DNA of 64,000 bases. Origin: Lunularia cruciata (Eukaryota > Streptophyta > Marchantiopsida > Lunulariales > Lunulariaceae). Below, piece by piece: positions 20,190 to 29,809 of the stretch. Made by a program: the position numbers and the translations under genes. The stretch lies in contig OX419758.1 of assembly GCA_948567375.1 (NCBI GenBank), forward strand, positions 27,409,001 to 27,473,000, given 5' to 3'. The stretch's first letter is position 1. Every line of letters begins with the position of its first letter. Below the pieces are notes generated by a model. It worked only from the letters and a program-made list of their open reading frames with translations, had not been told where the DNA came from and did not search any database.

Positions 20190-21770
20190 AGGAAAAAGCC
20201 AGATGAGAGTGGTAAGGAGTGGTTGTAGGATTTTGAGAAGATGAGGACTGGACAGCAGAGAGCTTTTGGAAAAATGTCAGATGAGCTTGGTAAGGAGTGG
20301 TAGTTGGAATTTTCAAGAAAGGAACAGACAAAGTTTAGAACATCAAAAGTGAGAACAGCTGCCAGTTTTGGGAAAGTGCACAAAATTTTGAGAGAAGATA
20401 GTAGGGAAGTGATGGAGAAATATCAAAAGTGAGAAGAGCTGCCAGTTTCGGGAAATGAGGAGAAGAGTTTTGGGAAAGTGCAGAGGATTTTGAGAGAAGA
20501 CAGTAGGGAAGTATTGAGAATTATCGAAAGGTGAGAAGGGCTGCCAGTTTTTGGGAAATCAAGAGAGGAGTTTCAGAGAGAGAAAGTTGTAGAAGATTTC
20601 GAGAAAAGAACAGTAGAGTTTTTGGGAAAGTGCAGAGGATTTTTGAGAGAAGACAGTAGGGAAGTGATGGACAAAATCAAAAGAGAGAAGAGCTGCCAGT
20701 TCCGGGAAATGAGGAGAAGAGTTTCGGGAAAGTGCAGAGGATTTTGAGAGAAGAACGGTAGGGTTTTTGGGAAATCAAGAGAGGAGTTTCAGAGAGAGAA
20801 AGTTGCAAAAGATTTTGAGAAAAGAACAGTAGAGTTTTCGGGAAAGTGCAGAGGATTTTCAAGAGAAGACAGTAGGGAAGTGATGGAGAAATATCAAAAG
20901 TGAGAAGAGCTGCCAGTTTCGGGAAATGAGGAGAAGAGTTTCGAGAAAGTGCAGAGGATTTTGAGAAAAGAATAGTAGGGTTTTCAAGAAAGTGCAGAGG
21001 ATTTTGAGAGAAGACAGTAGGGAAGTGATGGAGAATTATCAAAAGTGAGAAGAGCTGCCAGTTTCGGGAAAGTGCAGAGGATTTCGAGAGAAGACAGTAG
21101 GGAAGTGATGGAGAATTATCGAAAGTGAGAACAGCTGCCAGTTTTGGGAAAGTGCAGAGGATTTTGAGAGAAGACAGTAGGGAAGTGATGGAGAATTATC
21201 GAAAGTGAGAAGAGCTGCCAGTTTCGGGAAAGTGCAGAGGATTTTGAGAGAAGACAGTAGGGAAGTGATGGAGAATTATCAAAAGTGAGAACAGCTGCCA
21301 GTTTCGGGAAATGAGGAGAAGAGTTTCGGGAAAGTGCAGAGGATTTTGAGAGAAGACAGTAGGGAAGTGATGGAGAATTATCAAAAGTGAGAACAGCTGC
21401 CAGTTTCGGGAAAGTGCAAAGGATTTTGGGAGAAGACAGTAGGGAAGTGATGGAGAAATATCGAAAGTGAGAAGAGCTGCCAGTTTTGGGAAATGAGGAG
21501 AAGAGTTTCGGGAAAGTGTAGAGGATTTTGAGAGAAGACAGTAGGGAACTGATGGAGAATTATTGAAAGTGAGAAGAGCTGCCTATTTTGGAAAATGAGG
21601 AGAGGAGTTTCAAGAGAGAAAGTTGCAGAGGATTTCAAGAGGGAAGTTGGCAAGGTTGGGCAGGAGTTGAGTTTTTCACAGTGAGAAGGACTGACAGTTT
21701 TCAGGAAATGCCAGAGGAGTTTCAAGAGAGAAGTTTGCAGGAACTTTTGAGAGAGACAGAGGGTGTTCAG
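20190..21770 (+). repeat. 80/102-bp tandem array in D LTR
   Basis: The unit begins GAGAAGAGCTGCCAG at 21047, 21127, 21207, 21287, 21389, 21469 and 21571, that is 80 bp with an occasional 102-bp form carrying a 22-bp insert (ATGAGGAGAAGAGTTTCGGG...). More degenerate units extend left to about 20190. Most units hold TTTCGGGAAA. Open frames on either strand are by-products of the repeat. Confidence 0.85.
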
Positions 21771-22404
21771 AGGAGAAAGCATTGATGGGAGTGCTGCTGG
21801 GAGGTGAAGGAAGAAGTCCGGATGGTGAGTCGTCTTTACTGTTATCAGACAGAGTGCGTGTGAAGGCACCAGCTGAAATGATTTTCAGTCATAATTTAGT
21901 GCATACACTGTATGAACTGGAGTTGGTTGGCTTTTCCAAACTTGTGAACCTTGCAGCTGGATTTTTATGAATGACAAATCCTGAGAAAATGGTGTGTTTG
22001 ATCTGTGACAAGTGCCGAGGAAGTTCCATTTTAGGAGCTCTCATTCCGTCTATATGAATGGTTTGGTTCAGTAGTCTGGGTGCCGGGTTGAGCCGAATAG
22101 AATACTATTTGTTGTTTGTGAAATTCCTAGCCATTCCTAGGGACCGTCGGGGCCGAAACCGTAGCAGAACCTGCATGAACTAGCCAGTTCTGCAAAGGCC
22201 AAAGACAAACACAAGCCCTTGAGAAGCCCAACATCAGGAAACAAAGGAAAACCCAAAATTTTACAGAGTTGAGATTTCCAACACACTAGGAATAGGAAGA
22301 GAATGATAGTCTACAAGAAACTCTAAATCAACTACAATAACGGCAAACTAAGCACAAGCAGCCAAGTGCTCGGTGCACTCTTGGGCCAAACAATTTCCCC
22401 GACA
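21771..22404 (+). repeat. D LTR, 3' part with promoter
   Basis: Follows the array; CTATATGAA near 22050 is the best TATA candidate. The LTR ends CCCCGACA at 22404, four bases before the primer site. Confidence 0.55.
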
Positions 22405-22408
22405 TAAG

Positions 22409-22426
22409 TGGCGACCATGCTGGGGA
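22409..22426 (+). other. Primer binding site, tRNA-Arg-like
   Basis: TGGCGACCATGCTGGGGA resembles the tRNA-Arg primer sites known in Ogre-type elements. The tRNA assignment is tentative. Confidence 0.55.
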
Positions 22427-22512
22427 ATCTCAAGGCTTGTGCTTAGACGTTACGACTAGTTGGAGTTGGGGAAGGGAACAAGGACAGATTGAACTGATCT
22501 AAGTGGACAGTA

Positions 22513-23885
22513 GTGAGCTGTGCTGAGGTAGAGATGGGCCCAGAGGCTTCATCTGCAGCTATGACAAGGGAACAGGAGATCTCACTGATTGTCATGGCAA
22601 CCATGAGAGCCATGAAGGATCAAGACGAAGAAAGAGATAGGGTGAAAGCGCAGTCTTCCCAAGTCATGAAGTGTCTGCGCGCTGTGGTAGATCAGCAAGG
22701 GGAATTTGATGGTAAGGACGTGACGAAGTACCTGAAGGTCTACTGGAGAGAGGTTAAGCTTCATGATCTGGATGAGAACATTGCCATTGCTAGGTTTCCT
22801 ATGTTGGCTGAACTTGAAATGAGGAAGGTGGTTGAGGGCTTGGTGAGAGGGGCGGAGACATGGGAGGAGTTCTCCCAGTGATGAAGGAGGAATTCTTGCT
22901 GCAGGATGCAGATCGGGTCACCCAGGCCATGTTCTTGGATTGGGTGAACGATAGGAGTAAAAACTTGGGGCCTCAAGATCTCCTAAGAGAGTTTAACAAG
23001 AGACTGGGGCATCTGTCAACTTGTGAAGCTGAGGCCATTAGACTACAAAGGTCTAACTATTTTTTGCGAGCTACGGATAGTTGTTTGCGGGATGAGTTGG
23101 AGTATGCACTCGATTTGCTCCAACCTGATCGGTTGGGAGCGGTAGAGTGGGGAAAGATTGAGGAGGCGGTTGTCTGGGTAAGCCGTTGGCGGAGGCAGAG
23201 AGAGTTGGATGAAGAAGCAATAGCCAAAGCGCCTATTCGGAGTAACGTGATTGGGTCCGGGAGAGGGAAGGAGGGACAGCAAGTGAGTGAGATGCCCAAA
23301 GAAGGAGCAGTGGATGAGATCTCACGACTGATGGAGGGGTTGAAGATTCTGACCACAAAGGTCGACCAGTTGCAGAGTGGGAGTAGCACTGCGAGGACCG
23401 ATGGAGAGAGGAGGCAACCCTATGGGTGCATGTGGTGTGAGAGTAAGAGTCATGCCAAAAGGGACTGCCAAGAACTATCAGAAGCAGTACGCAAACAATG
23501 GGTGAAGTTTGTTGGAGAACCCGGGATGAAGAAGATAGCCTTCTATGATACTGGGGAACCAATACCGCTGAACGGTAACAGGGGAGGGATGAAGGCTCTG
23601 CTGGAAAGACACATGGGCAAACATGAAGTAAGTATGGCAGTCGCTGCATTTGAGCCTAGTGTGTATAGTGCAATGAGTGAAGTGAAGCAATGTGCAGATC
23701 TAGGAGAGGTTGAGAAGAAGAGACTAGCAGAGCAGGTCCGGAGGAAATCAGGGTGGGATGTGCCGGTGGTAATAACTGCCATCACTGCTGAAGTTGGTGC
23801 CACTTGGGATGCTATGGTGGAAGAGAAACGAAAATCTGATCAACTGGCAGATAATGAAGGGCAGCCAAGGGAAAAGCAACAGTGA
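22513..23885 (+). pseudogene. gag: D gag, one frameshift
   Basis: An N-terminal part of 122 codons ends TWEEFSQ at 22881. The rest continues in another frame (22860-23885, KEEFLLQDADRVTQAMFLDWV), so one base is lost near 22880. The second part holds the capsid-like region, a basic spacer and a zinc knuckle CMWCESKSHAKRDC (23427-23468, CX2CX4HX4C), then GMKALLERHMGKHE. It resembles gag of Tat/Ogre-like elements in layout. A TGA at 23883-23885 ends it. Confidence 0.75.
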
Positions 23886-24242
23886 GTGGAACCGGAGAGG
23901 AGACAGGTTAGAAGGAAAGAGGTGCAGTTCAGCGATGTGCAAAAGAGCAGGGATCAGAACTTGGGCGTTGCAGAAGAGTCACGAATGGACACAGAAGGGG
24001 CAGCGAACCAAAAGCCGGGAGAGAGATCTCCTAGGAAGGGGCCGGGTTGGCTGTTGAGCCGGGACATAGAAATGGAATTGGATCCGCAAGAGATTGCCAA
24101 AAAGTTCTGGAAGCAAGAGGTGAGGGGTTTCACAAACGAAGAGTTCTTTGGTAGCTTGAGGAAGGATGTGCGGGACCTTATCCTTTTCAAGGCAAAGAAG
24201 AAACGATTCTACAAGGAAGTGTGCCAAGATTTCCAAAATTGA
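23886..24242 (+). pseudogene. D gag-pol connecting region
   Basis: Open and in the same frame as the second part of gag, right after its TGA. Contains PGWLLSRDIEMELDPQEIAKKFW and a basic end. Such a segment normally lies between the zinc knuckle and the protease. Whether the TGA is a mutation or a read-through stop cannot be told. It is cut by B-type RT sequence. Confidence 0.45.
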
Positions 24243-24930
24243 ATGTTGTTACTAGAAAGCATCATCATCCTTTGCTCTTCATAGATACTATTTTGGATGA
24301 AGTAGCTGGTCATTTTTGATACAACTTTTTTAATAGATTTTTAGGCTACAATCAAGTATCCATTTGAGAAGAAGGCAAGGATAAAACCACATTCACTACC
24401 AATTGGGGCACCTTTGTAGACAATCAAATGCCCTTCTGTAATGCTCCCACTACTTTCCAACAAATGATGAATGCAATTTTTATAGATTTTCTATGAAAGT
24501 TTGTGGGAGTCTTCATTGATTACTTTTGTGTTTTTGGTCAAAGAGATATACATTTGGATTACCTTTGCCAAACTTTTTAAAGGTGTCATTTTTCTAGCTT
24601 GTCATTACACCCGCAAAAATGCTTCTTTGCAATGAAAGAAGGAATTCTTTCAGGGCGTTGGATTTCAAGTCAAGGTATTGAAGTAGATATTGAGAAGGTG
24701 AAAGTGATATCAGCTTTGGAATCACCTAAAAAAATTTGGGAACTAAGAGCCTTCTTGGGACATATCATATACTATAAATGCTTTGTATCAAATTATGCGG
24801 TGCTTGTTGCACCATTAACAAAGCTTTTGAAGAAGTCCAAAGACTATTTGTGGGAAGGAGAACAAGAAGACGCTTTCTTGGTATTGAAGAAGAAACTAGT
24901 TGAAGCACCAATTATGAGGGCCCTAAATTA
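24237..24930 (+). pseudogene. pol: B3 reverse transcriptase
   Basis: NVVTRKHHHPLLFIDTILDEV, FLGYNQVSI, KTTFTTNWGTF, MPFCNAPTTFQQMMNAIF, then FIDYF at the catalytic site (24512-24526; second Asp is Tyr), SLHPQKCFFAMKEGILSGRW and LRAFLGHIIYYKCFV. Several stops. Close in style to the family C RT, so a related non-chromovirus lineage. Confidence 0.75.
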
Positions 24931-25400
24931 GGATACCCCATTTCATGTGTATGTGGACACTTCATCTATAGCAATTGTAGTAGTCTTGAGCCAGAAGGAC
25001 AAGAAGAAAAGAGACTATCCAATCTATTACACCAACCAACAAATTTTAGTTGCAAAAAAGAACTATTTGAGGACTAAAAGAGAAGCACTCAGAATGGTGT
25101 ATGCTTGCAAGAAGTTGTGCCACTGTTTTTTGGGATATGAGTTTGCCTTCTATGTGGACCATTATACTTTGCAACATTTGGTAAAGAAGGCGGATTTGTT
25201 TGGGCAAATTGCAAGATGGACCTTATTGTTACAAGAAGTCACACACATGGCACAAGTAAGGAAGAGAGCTTTGCATTCAAATGTGGACTTCCTATCCAGG
25301 TTAGAAACTCAAGATCAAGATGTGGAAGTTGATGATTGGTTTCTTGATGAAGAGTTATATCAATTGATGGCAATGCAAAGTATGAGGTAGGCTGCTAAAT
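24931..25400 (+). pseudogene. pol: B3 RNase H
   Basis: FHVYVDTSSIAIVVVLSQ, QILVAKKNYLRTKREALRMVYA, FAFYVDHYTLQHLV and DFLSRLE in order; the frame is open from 24947 to 25390. Confidence 0.75.
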
Positions 25401-26880
25401 ATCACTATTTGCATACTTGCCAATGTCCTAAGAGACTAGACCCAGATCAGAGGGCAGTCTTCCTCAAGAAAATGGGACCATACTAGCTAAAACACAACAT
25501 TTTATTTAAAATGGGTGAAGACAATGTACTTTGCAGATGCTTGGAGGCATATGAAGTCGGAAGAGTAATTGAGTCTTTACACTTGAAAGCATCAAGGGTA
25601 CACTATGCTCTGAAGAATACTATAAAAAAATTCTTTCATTGGAGTATTGGTAGCCTACAATGTACAAGGATACTCAAGCACATATCCAAAGTTGTGATGC
25701 ATATCAAAGACCAAGAAAGCCACGGCTACTTCCCAATGGCTTTTGAGACCAATTTTACCATTGGTCCCATTTGAGAAATAGGGAATTGATTTTGTGAGTC
25801 CAATTCAATTGGTGACCCAATTCATGAGGAAGAGATACATCTTGGTATTCACTGATTATGCTACCAAGATTGATGGAGCCAAGGCCACTTGGAGAGATGA
25901 TGCGGAAATAGTTGCAGAATTGTTCTTCCAAAACACCATTTTATATTACAAATGTCCTTTGGAATTGGTAAGTGATCAAGGGACTCATTTTTTTAACTTA
26001 CTTGTGGAAGAGTTAACCAAGTAGTTCCAAATAAAACATCAGAAGACAATGCTTTACAATACAAAGGCCAATGGATTAACAGAGAAACCAAATGGATTTT
26101 GTTGTAAAATCTTGAATAAGGTGACTATCAATTATGCCTACAACTAGGACAAAAAGTTACCAATAGTTTTATAAGCATACAAAACCACCAAGAAGATTAC
26201 AACCAAAAAAACTATATATTTCTTGACATATAGATTGTAACCCACCCTACCAGCTGAATTTGAAGTACCGTTGTATTGGATCCTTTGTGAGGAACAATTG
26301 TTGGAGGAAGAAAGTCAGGATCTTTGGATTGTTGGAGATAGGAAATGGATTGTTGTGTAAAATTTTGAATAAGGTGACTATCAATTATGCCTATGATTGG
26401 GACACAAAGTTACCTACAGCTTTGTGAGAATATAGAACCACCAAGAAGATTCCAACCAAAAAAACTCCATATTTCTTGACATACGGATTGCATCCCATCC
26501 TACCAATTGAATTTGAATTACTGTCATATCTGATCCATCAACAAATGTGGTTAGAGGAGAAACGAGACAATACAATGCAAACCACAAACACAAGATCAAT
26601 GGAAAGTCAGCCATGATAAGTGAATACAGTCTGTTGTTGTTTGAGAAGGATATTTGGTGCTATTATATGACAATTGCCAAATAATTTTCCAGCCAAGCTA
26701 CACTTACGATGGATGGGGCCATGGAGTGTTATGCATATTTATAATAATAGCTCTATTCAACTTGCAGACTTGGAAGGAAATCCATTTGCCACTTGAGTGA
26801 ATGGATGGAGAGTTCAAAAATATTGGACCATAGACTTAGACTTGTACAAAGAACCCAAAGCTTATGTTTGCAAGGACGCT
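25401..26880 (+). pseudogene. pol: B3 integrase, heavily damaged
   Basis: HALK...FFHW and TNFTIGPI precede an IDF-like core start; YILVFTDYATK and ELVSDQGTHFF carry the first two catalytic regions. YKGQWINRETKW is a remnant of the NG.AER motif. An internal tandem duplication (26101-26600) repeats the following helix. Many stops. Confidence 0.65.
26101..26600 (+). repeat. ~250-bp tandem duplication in B3 integrase
   Basis: AATAAGGTGACTATCAATTATGCC starts both units (first near 26115, second near 26367). Both run through TTCTTGACATA..GATTG to the PAEFE/PIEFE motif. Units differ at many sites, so the duplication is old. Confidence 0.75.
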
Positions 26881-26887
26881 CACATTT

Positions 26888-26898
26888 AAGGGAGGAGG
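26888..26898 (+). other. B3 polypurine tract
   Basis: AAGGGAGGAGG two bases before TGTGGTACCC (26901), the position expected upstream of a 3' LTR. Confidence 0.75.
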
Positions 26899-26900
26899 TA

Positions 26901-27114
26901 TGTGGTACCCACATTTTTCATTTTTGACAAGTTTTTAAGAAGAAGTGAATTATTGAAGCCAAATTGAAATTCATGAAGAAAAAAGGAGAAGAATTATGTG
27001 GTTGGCAAAGGCCCAAAGAAGTCAACCTCAAGTCTGAATCAGAAGGACTCTAGTAGGACTTAAAGAAGTATGGATCCAAAGTAAGGAGACTTCACATCAA
27101 GATGTGCAACCCAA
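26901..27114 (+). repeat. Start of B3 3' LTR
   Basis: TGTGGTACCCACATTTTTC, matching the starts of B5, B4 and the short solo LTR. It is cut after 214 bp by a C LTR fragment. Confidence 0.75.
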
Positions 27115-27493
27115 TGTGAAGGAATCCTTGACTTAATGGTTGGGTCAAGATAAGACCACGTGCTTAGAGGAATATCCCTATGAGGATAGATATTCCTTTA
27201 ACTTTTAACTTTATTTGACTTTTAGCTTAGTAACTTGAGTTACTCTAGTAATTAGTAAAATTTGTGCTTAACTATTTCACAAGTATATAAACTAGAGGTG
27301 AAGAAGTACTCATCATCCTTTCCTTTGCAACTATTTCTCTTATTGCATTTTCTAGTGAGCAATGGTTTGAGTCTTGGAATGTTAGCCTTGGAGTAGTATG
27401 ATAGAGTTGGGATTCCTTGCCTTCTTAGTCCATAGTGTGCTACCATAACAACCAGTGGAGATTCATCTCAAGTGAGAGATAGGCAAGCTCATA
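27115..27493 (+). mobile_element. Family C LTR fragment (3' 380 bp)
   Basis: Starts inside the C LTR at TGTGAAGGAATCC and runs to its degenerate end GCTCATA, including the TATATAAA box at 27293-27300. No target duplication. The same internal start occurs in the C2 3' LTR at 39051. Confidence 0.75.
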
Positions 27494-28497
27494 GCTCAAA
27501 GTAGTCTCTCAACTTCTCATTCTAACCATGATCCAAATCATTGAGTGTGGCAAAGACAACTTTGTTGTAAGCAACTTCCCAAAATTGTTCTAAGAAGTTG
27601 TCCCAAAGTTCCACCCAATTGGCTAGCTTGAACCTCTTTTAGGTAACATGGGTATACTAGCTCCAAGCTTTCTTCTAGAGAAAACTTTGGAAAAATTTAA
27701 ACCTATTTGTGGAGTCATATTCTTGTTGGTGAAGGAAATCACCTCAAACTCCTCAATGGATTCATCAAGGTCTTTATCATGTTCAATCCCCATAAACTTC
27801 TAGAAGGCTTGCCTTGCAATAGGAAAGGACATCATGTTGATGGGTTGATGGATAGGTTGCTAAGGTTCCAAACTTGTTTGACCCAAGTCACTTGAAGGTG
27901 ATTATACTTTGGATTCAGGACAAGGGTCCCAAGGTACCAAATTCAACATTGGGTCTTTGAAAAGAGGTACTTCATCTTTGACCCCACATTGAGGAAGAGG
28001 GTCAATATCATCAAATTGTTCTTCCAAATCCCAATAAACCAATCACGGGATCATATATAAGATGTATTGGCACTCTTCTTTGTCAAGATTTGTGTTGTCT
28101 TCTCACAAATCAGTTCTTTCAGATAACCAGCTCCCTTCACAATTTTGGGGAAGTCGGTGTATTTTGCACTTCTCAATGAATATATTTGCCCACTTGCAAC
28201 CTTCTTTTATTTGGGATTAGGTGGTGTAAAGTAATCTCACCACCTAACTTCTTGTTTCTTTTGTTCAAGTTGTCTCAGGGCTTCTCGCACGTCATTAAGC
28301 AATTGTAGGTCCAATGCTTCCTTCTTTAATTCTTCAATAGTGATTTGGTTCTTTTGACATTCTTCTTCTTCTTCTTCATATTGCAAATTTTTTTCTATGG
28401 CCCCTCTCCTCTTGTTGTTCACTTGACGTAGACCTTCATATTTGATGGACAATTGGCTTACAAAGTTACTTTGTATTCTTCCACTCCTATGTTTGTA
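27494..28497 (-). pseudogene. gag: Family B gag (B2)
   Basis: Lies directly downstream, on the minus strand, of the B2 LTR and primer site. Readable pieces: a Glu-rich coiled coil with RQLEQKKQEVRWWDYF (28237 region), YTDFPKIVKGAGYLKEL, EHDKDLDESIEEFEVISF, and VELWDNFLEQFWEVAYNK (about 27600), a gag capsid-like segment. Broken by stops. It shows that gag follows the giant LTR, as expected for a 5' LTR. Confidence 0.55.
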
Positions 28498-28515
28498 TCC
28501 TCTACAGCAATACCA
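28498..28515 (-). other. Degenerate B2 primer binding site
   Basis: On the minus strand TGGTATTGCTGTAGAGGA lies about ten bases after the LTR end. It is primer-site-like, but too changed to assign a tRNA. Confidence 0.35.
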
Positions 28516-28969
28516 AAAATCATATGAAAACCTAAAAAGTATCACTTTTGCATCAATTGGTGAGTAAATGTTTGTCCTTATAGAGATATTGGTCAAGAAT
28601 GGTCAAATACAAAGTAAAAAGTAACAATGTAGTCCTTCTTGATTTTTTCTTTAGCCTCTTGGGTAGAAACCATACCCAAAAGAGAGTAACAATTTCTTAA
28701 TAGCAACTCTTGTCACAATTAAACATCCCTTGCAATCAAAATTCATCAACTTCTTTCCAATCCAATCTCAATTGTGGTGATTTAGTCAATTTGAAGAATC
28801 CTACTTCACTACAAAGTGATTTTGCCTCAGAATTGCATTCCATTCTTCCAACAATGGTAAAACTTCCTCAATCAAAATGTCTTCATATCAATCTTTGCTT
28901 GCAATCACAAACAATTAATACTACCAATACTATAATTCTTCATAGATCCGTCAAGGCATTGCTTTGAGT

Positions 28970-29490
28970 GATGAGCACCACTATTTTGGATTTTAGTGTG
29001 TTGACTTGGTATTATTCCTAGGTGTTTGGCTTTGAGGAAAGAGTTGAGAACTCTTGGGCCCGCAAGCCTTTTTGTTTTGGATTCTTCTTTAATCCAAGGA
29101 TAGCCCATGTGAAGGAATCCTTGACTTAGTGGTTAGGTCAAGATAAGATCACATGCTTAGTGGAATATGCCCATGTGGATGGATATTCCTTTCTACTTTT
29201 TGACTTTGCTTGCCTTTTAGTCTAGTAACTTGAGTTACTACAGTAATTAGTAACTTTGGTACGTAACTATTTCACAAGTATATAAACAAGGGGTGAGGAG
29301 GTACTCATCATCCTTTCATTTGCACCTATCTCTCTCTCATTGAGTTCTCTAGTGAGAAATGTCTTGAGTCTTGGAGTATTAGCCTTGGAGGAGTATGATG
29401 GAGTTGGGGTTCCTTGCCTTCTTAGTCCATGGTGCGCTACCATAATAGCCATCAGAGGTTCATCCTGAGTGAGAGACAGGCCGGCTCACA
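28970..29490 (+). mobile_element. Family C LTR fragment (3' 520 bp) in B2 U5
   Basis: From GATGAGCACC to GGCTCACA, plus strand, with TATATAAA at about 29280. About 20 bp of the B2 U5 target are missing and no duplication is visible, so a deletion accompanied or followed insertion. Confidence 0.75.
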
Positions 29491-29809
29491 GATCAAACAA
29501 ACAAAATGGAAATCAGAGTTGCAAAATCCAACATCTAACACACTCTCATTGCAATCCAAATTTCTCCACACACTCACAAACACACACAAGAGATTGATAC
29601 TTGGAATTAACCTAAAATGATGAGCATTGAGTGTCAATACTTTTCTTTACTCAACTTCAAATTGAATATAATACATTGTGAGTGACTACTTTAAATAAGT
29701 AGAGCACACATCAATTATCAAAACTATCTAAACTACATAAACCATTCCTTAACAATCTCTAGATACAAATTGTCAAATTTACACTCACACTGCTTCAAAT
29801 CTGAAAACT

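Larger units (their letters stand above)
20183..24236 (+). mobile_element. Family D Ty3/gypsy element, 5' part
   Basis: LTR (start missing) to 22404, Arg-like primer site, gag frame and gag-pol junction. It is cut at about 24237, where B-type RT sequence begins. Its base use is less TA-rich and less CpG-poor than the neighbours and its gag frame is long and open, so it seems younger. Confidence 0.7.
24237..27114 (+). mobile_element. Family B element B3: pol, polypurine tract, LTR start
   Basis: RT-RNase H-integrase remnants followed by the polypurine tract and the first 214 bp of a B LTR (26901-27114). This links the giant LTR to a Ty3/gypsy pol. The left end is a junction with D; the right end is a C LTR fragment. 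Confidence 0.75.

Noticed and set aside
21047-21650. Regular repeats suggesting a CRISPR array
   Set aside because: Units are directly adjacent with no unique spacers, sit in a retrotransposon LTR, and the genome is plant.
20171-21869. Minus-strand frames coding repeated peptides (HHFPTVFSQNPLHFPET)
   Set aside because: They are the translation of the 80-bp tandem array; periodicity and lack of start/stop logic show a repeat by-product, not a protein.
23883-23888. Programmed read-through of the D gag stop
   Set aside because: The TGA is followed in frame by open sequence, but a single copy cannot separate a read-through signal from a mutation; no special context was evident.
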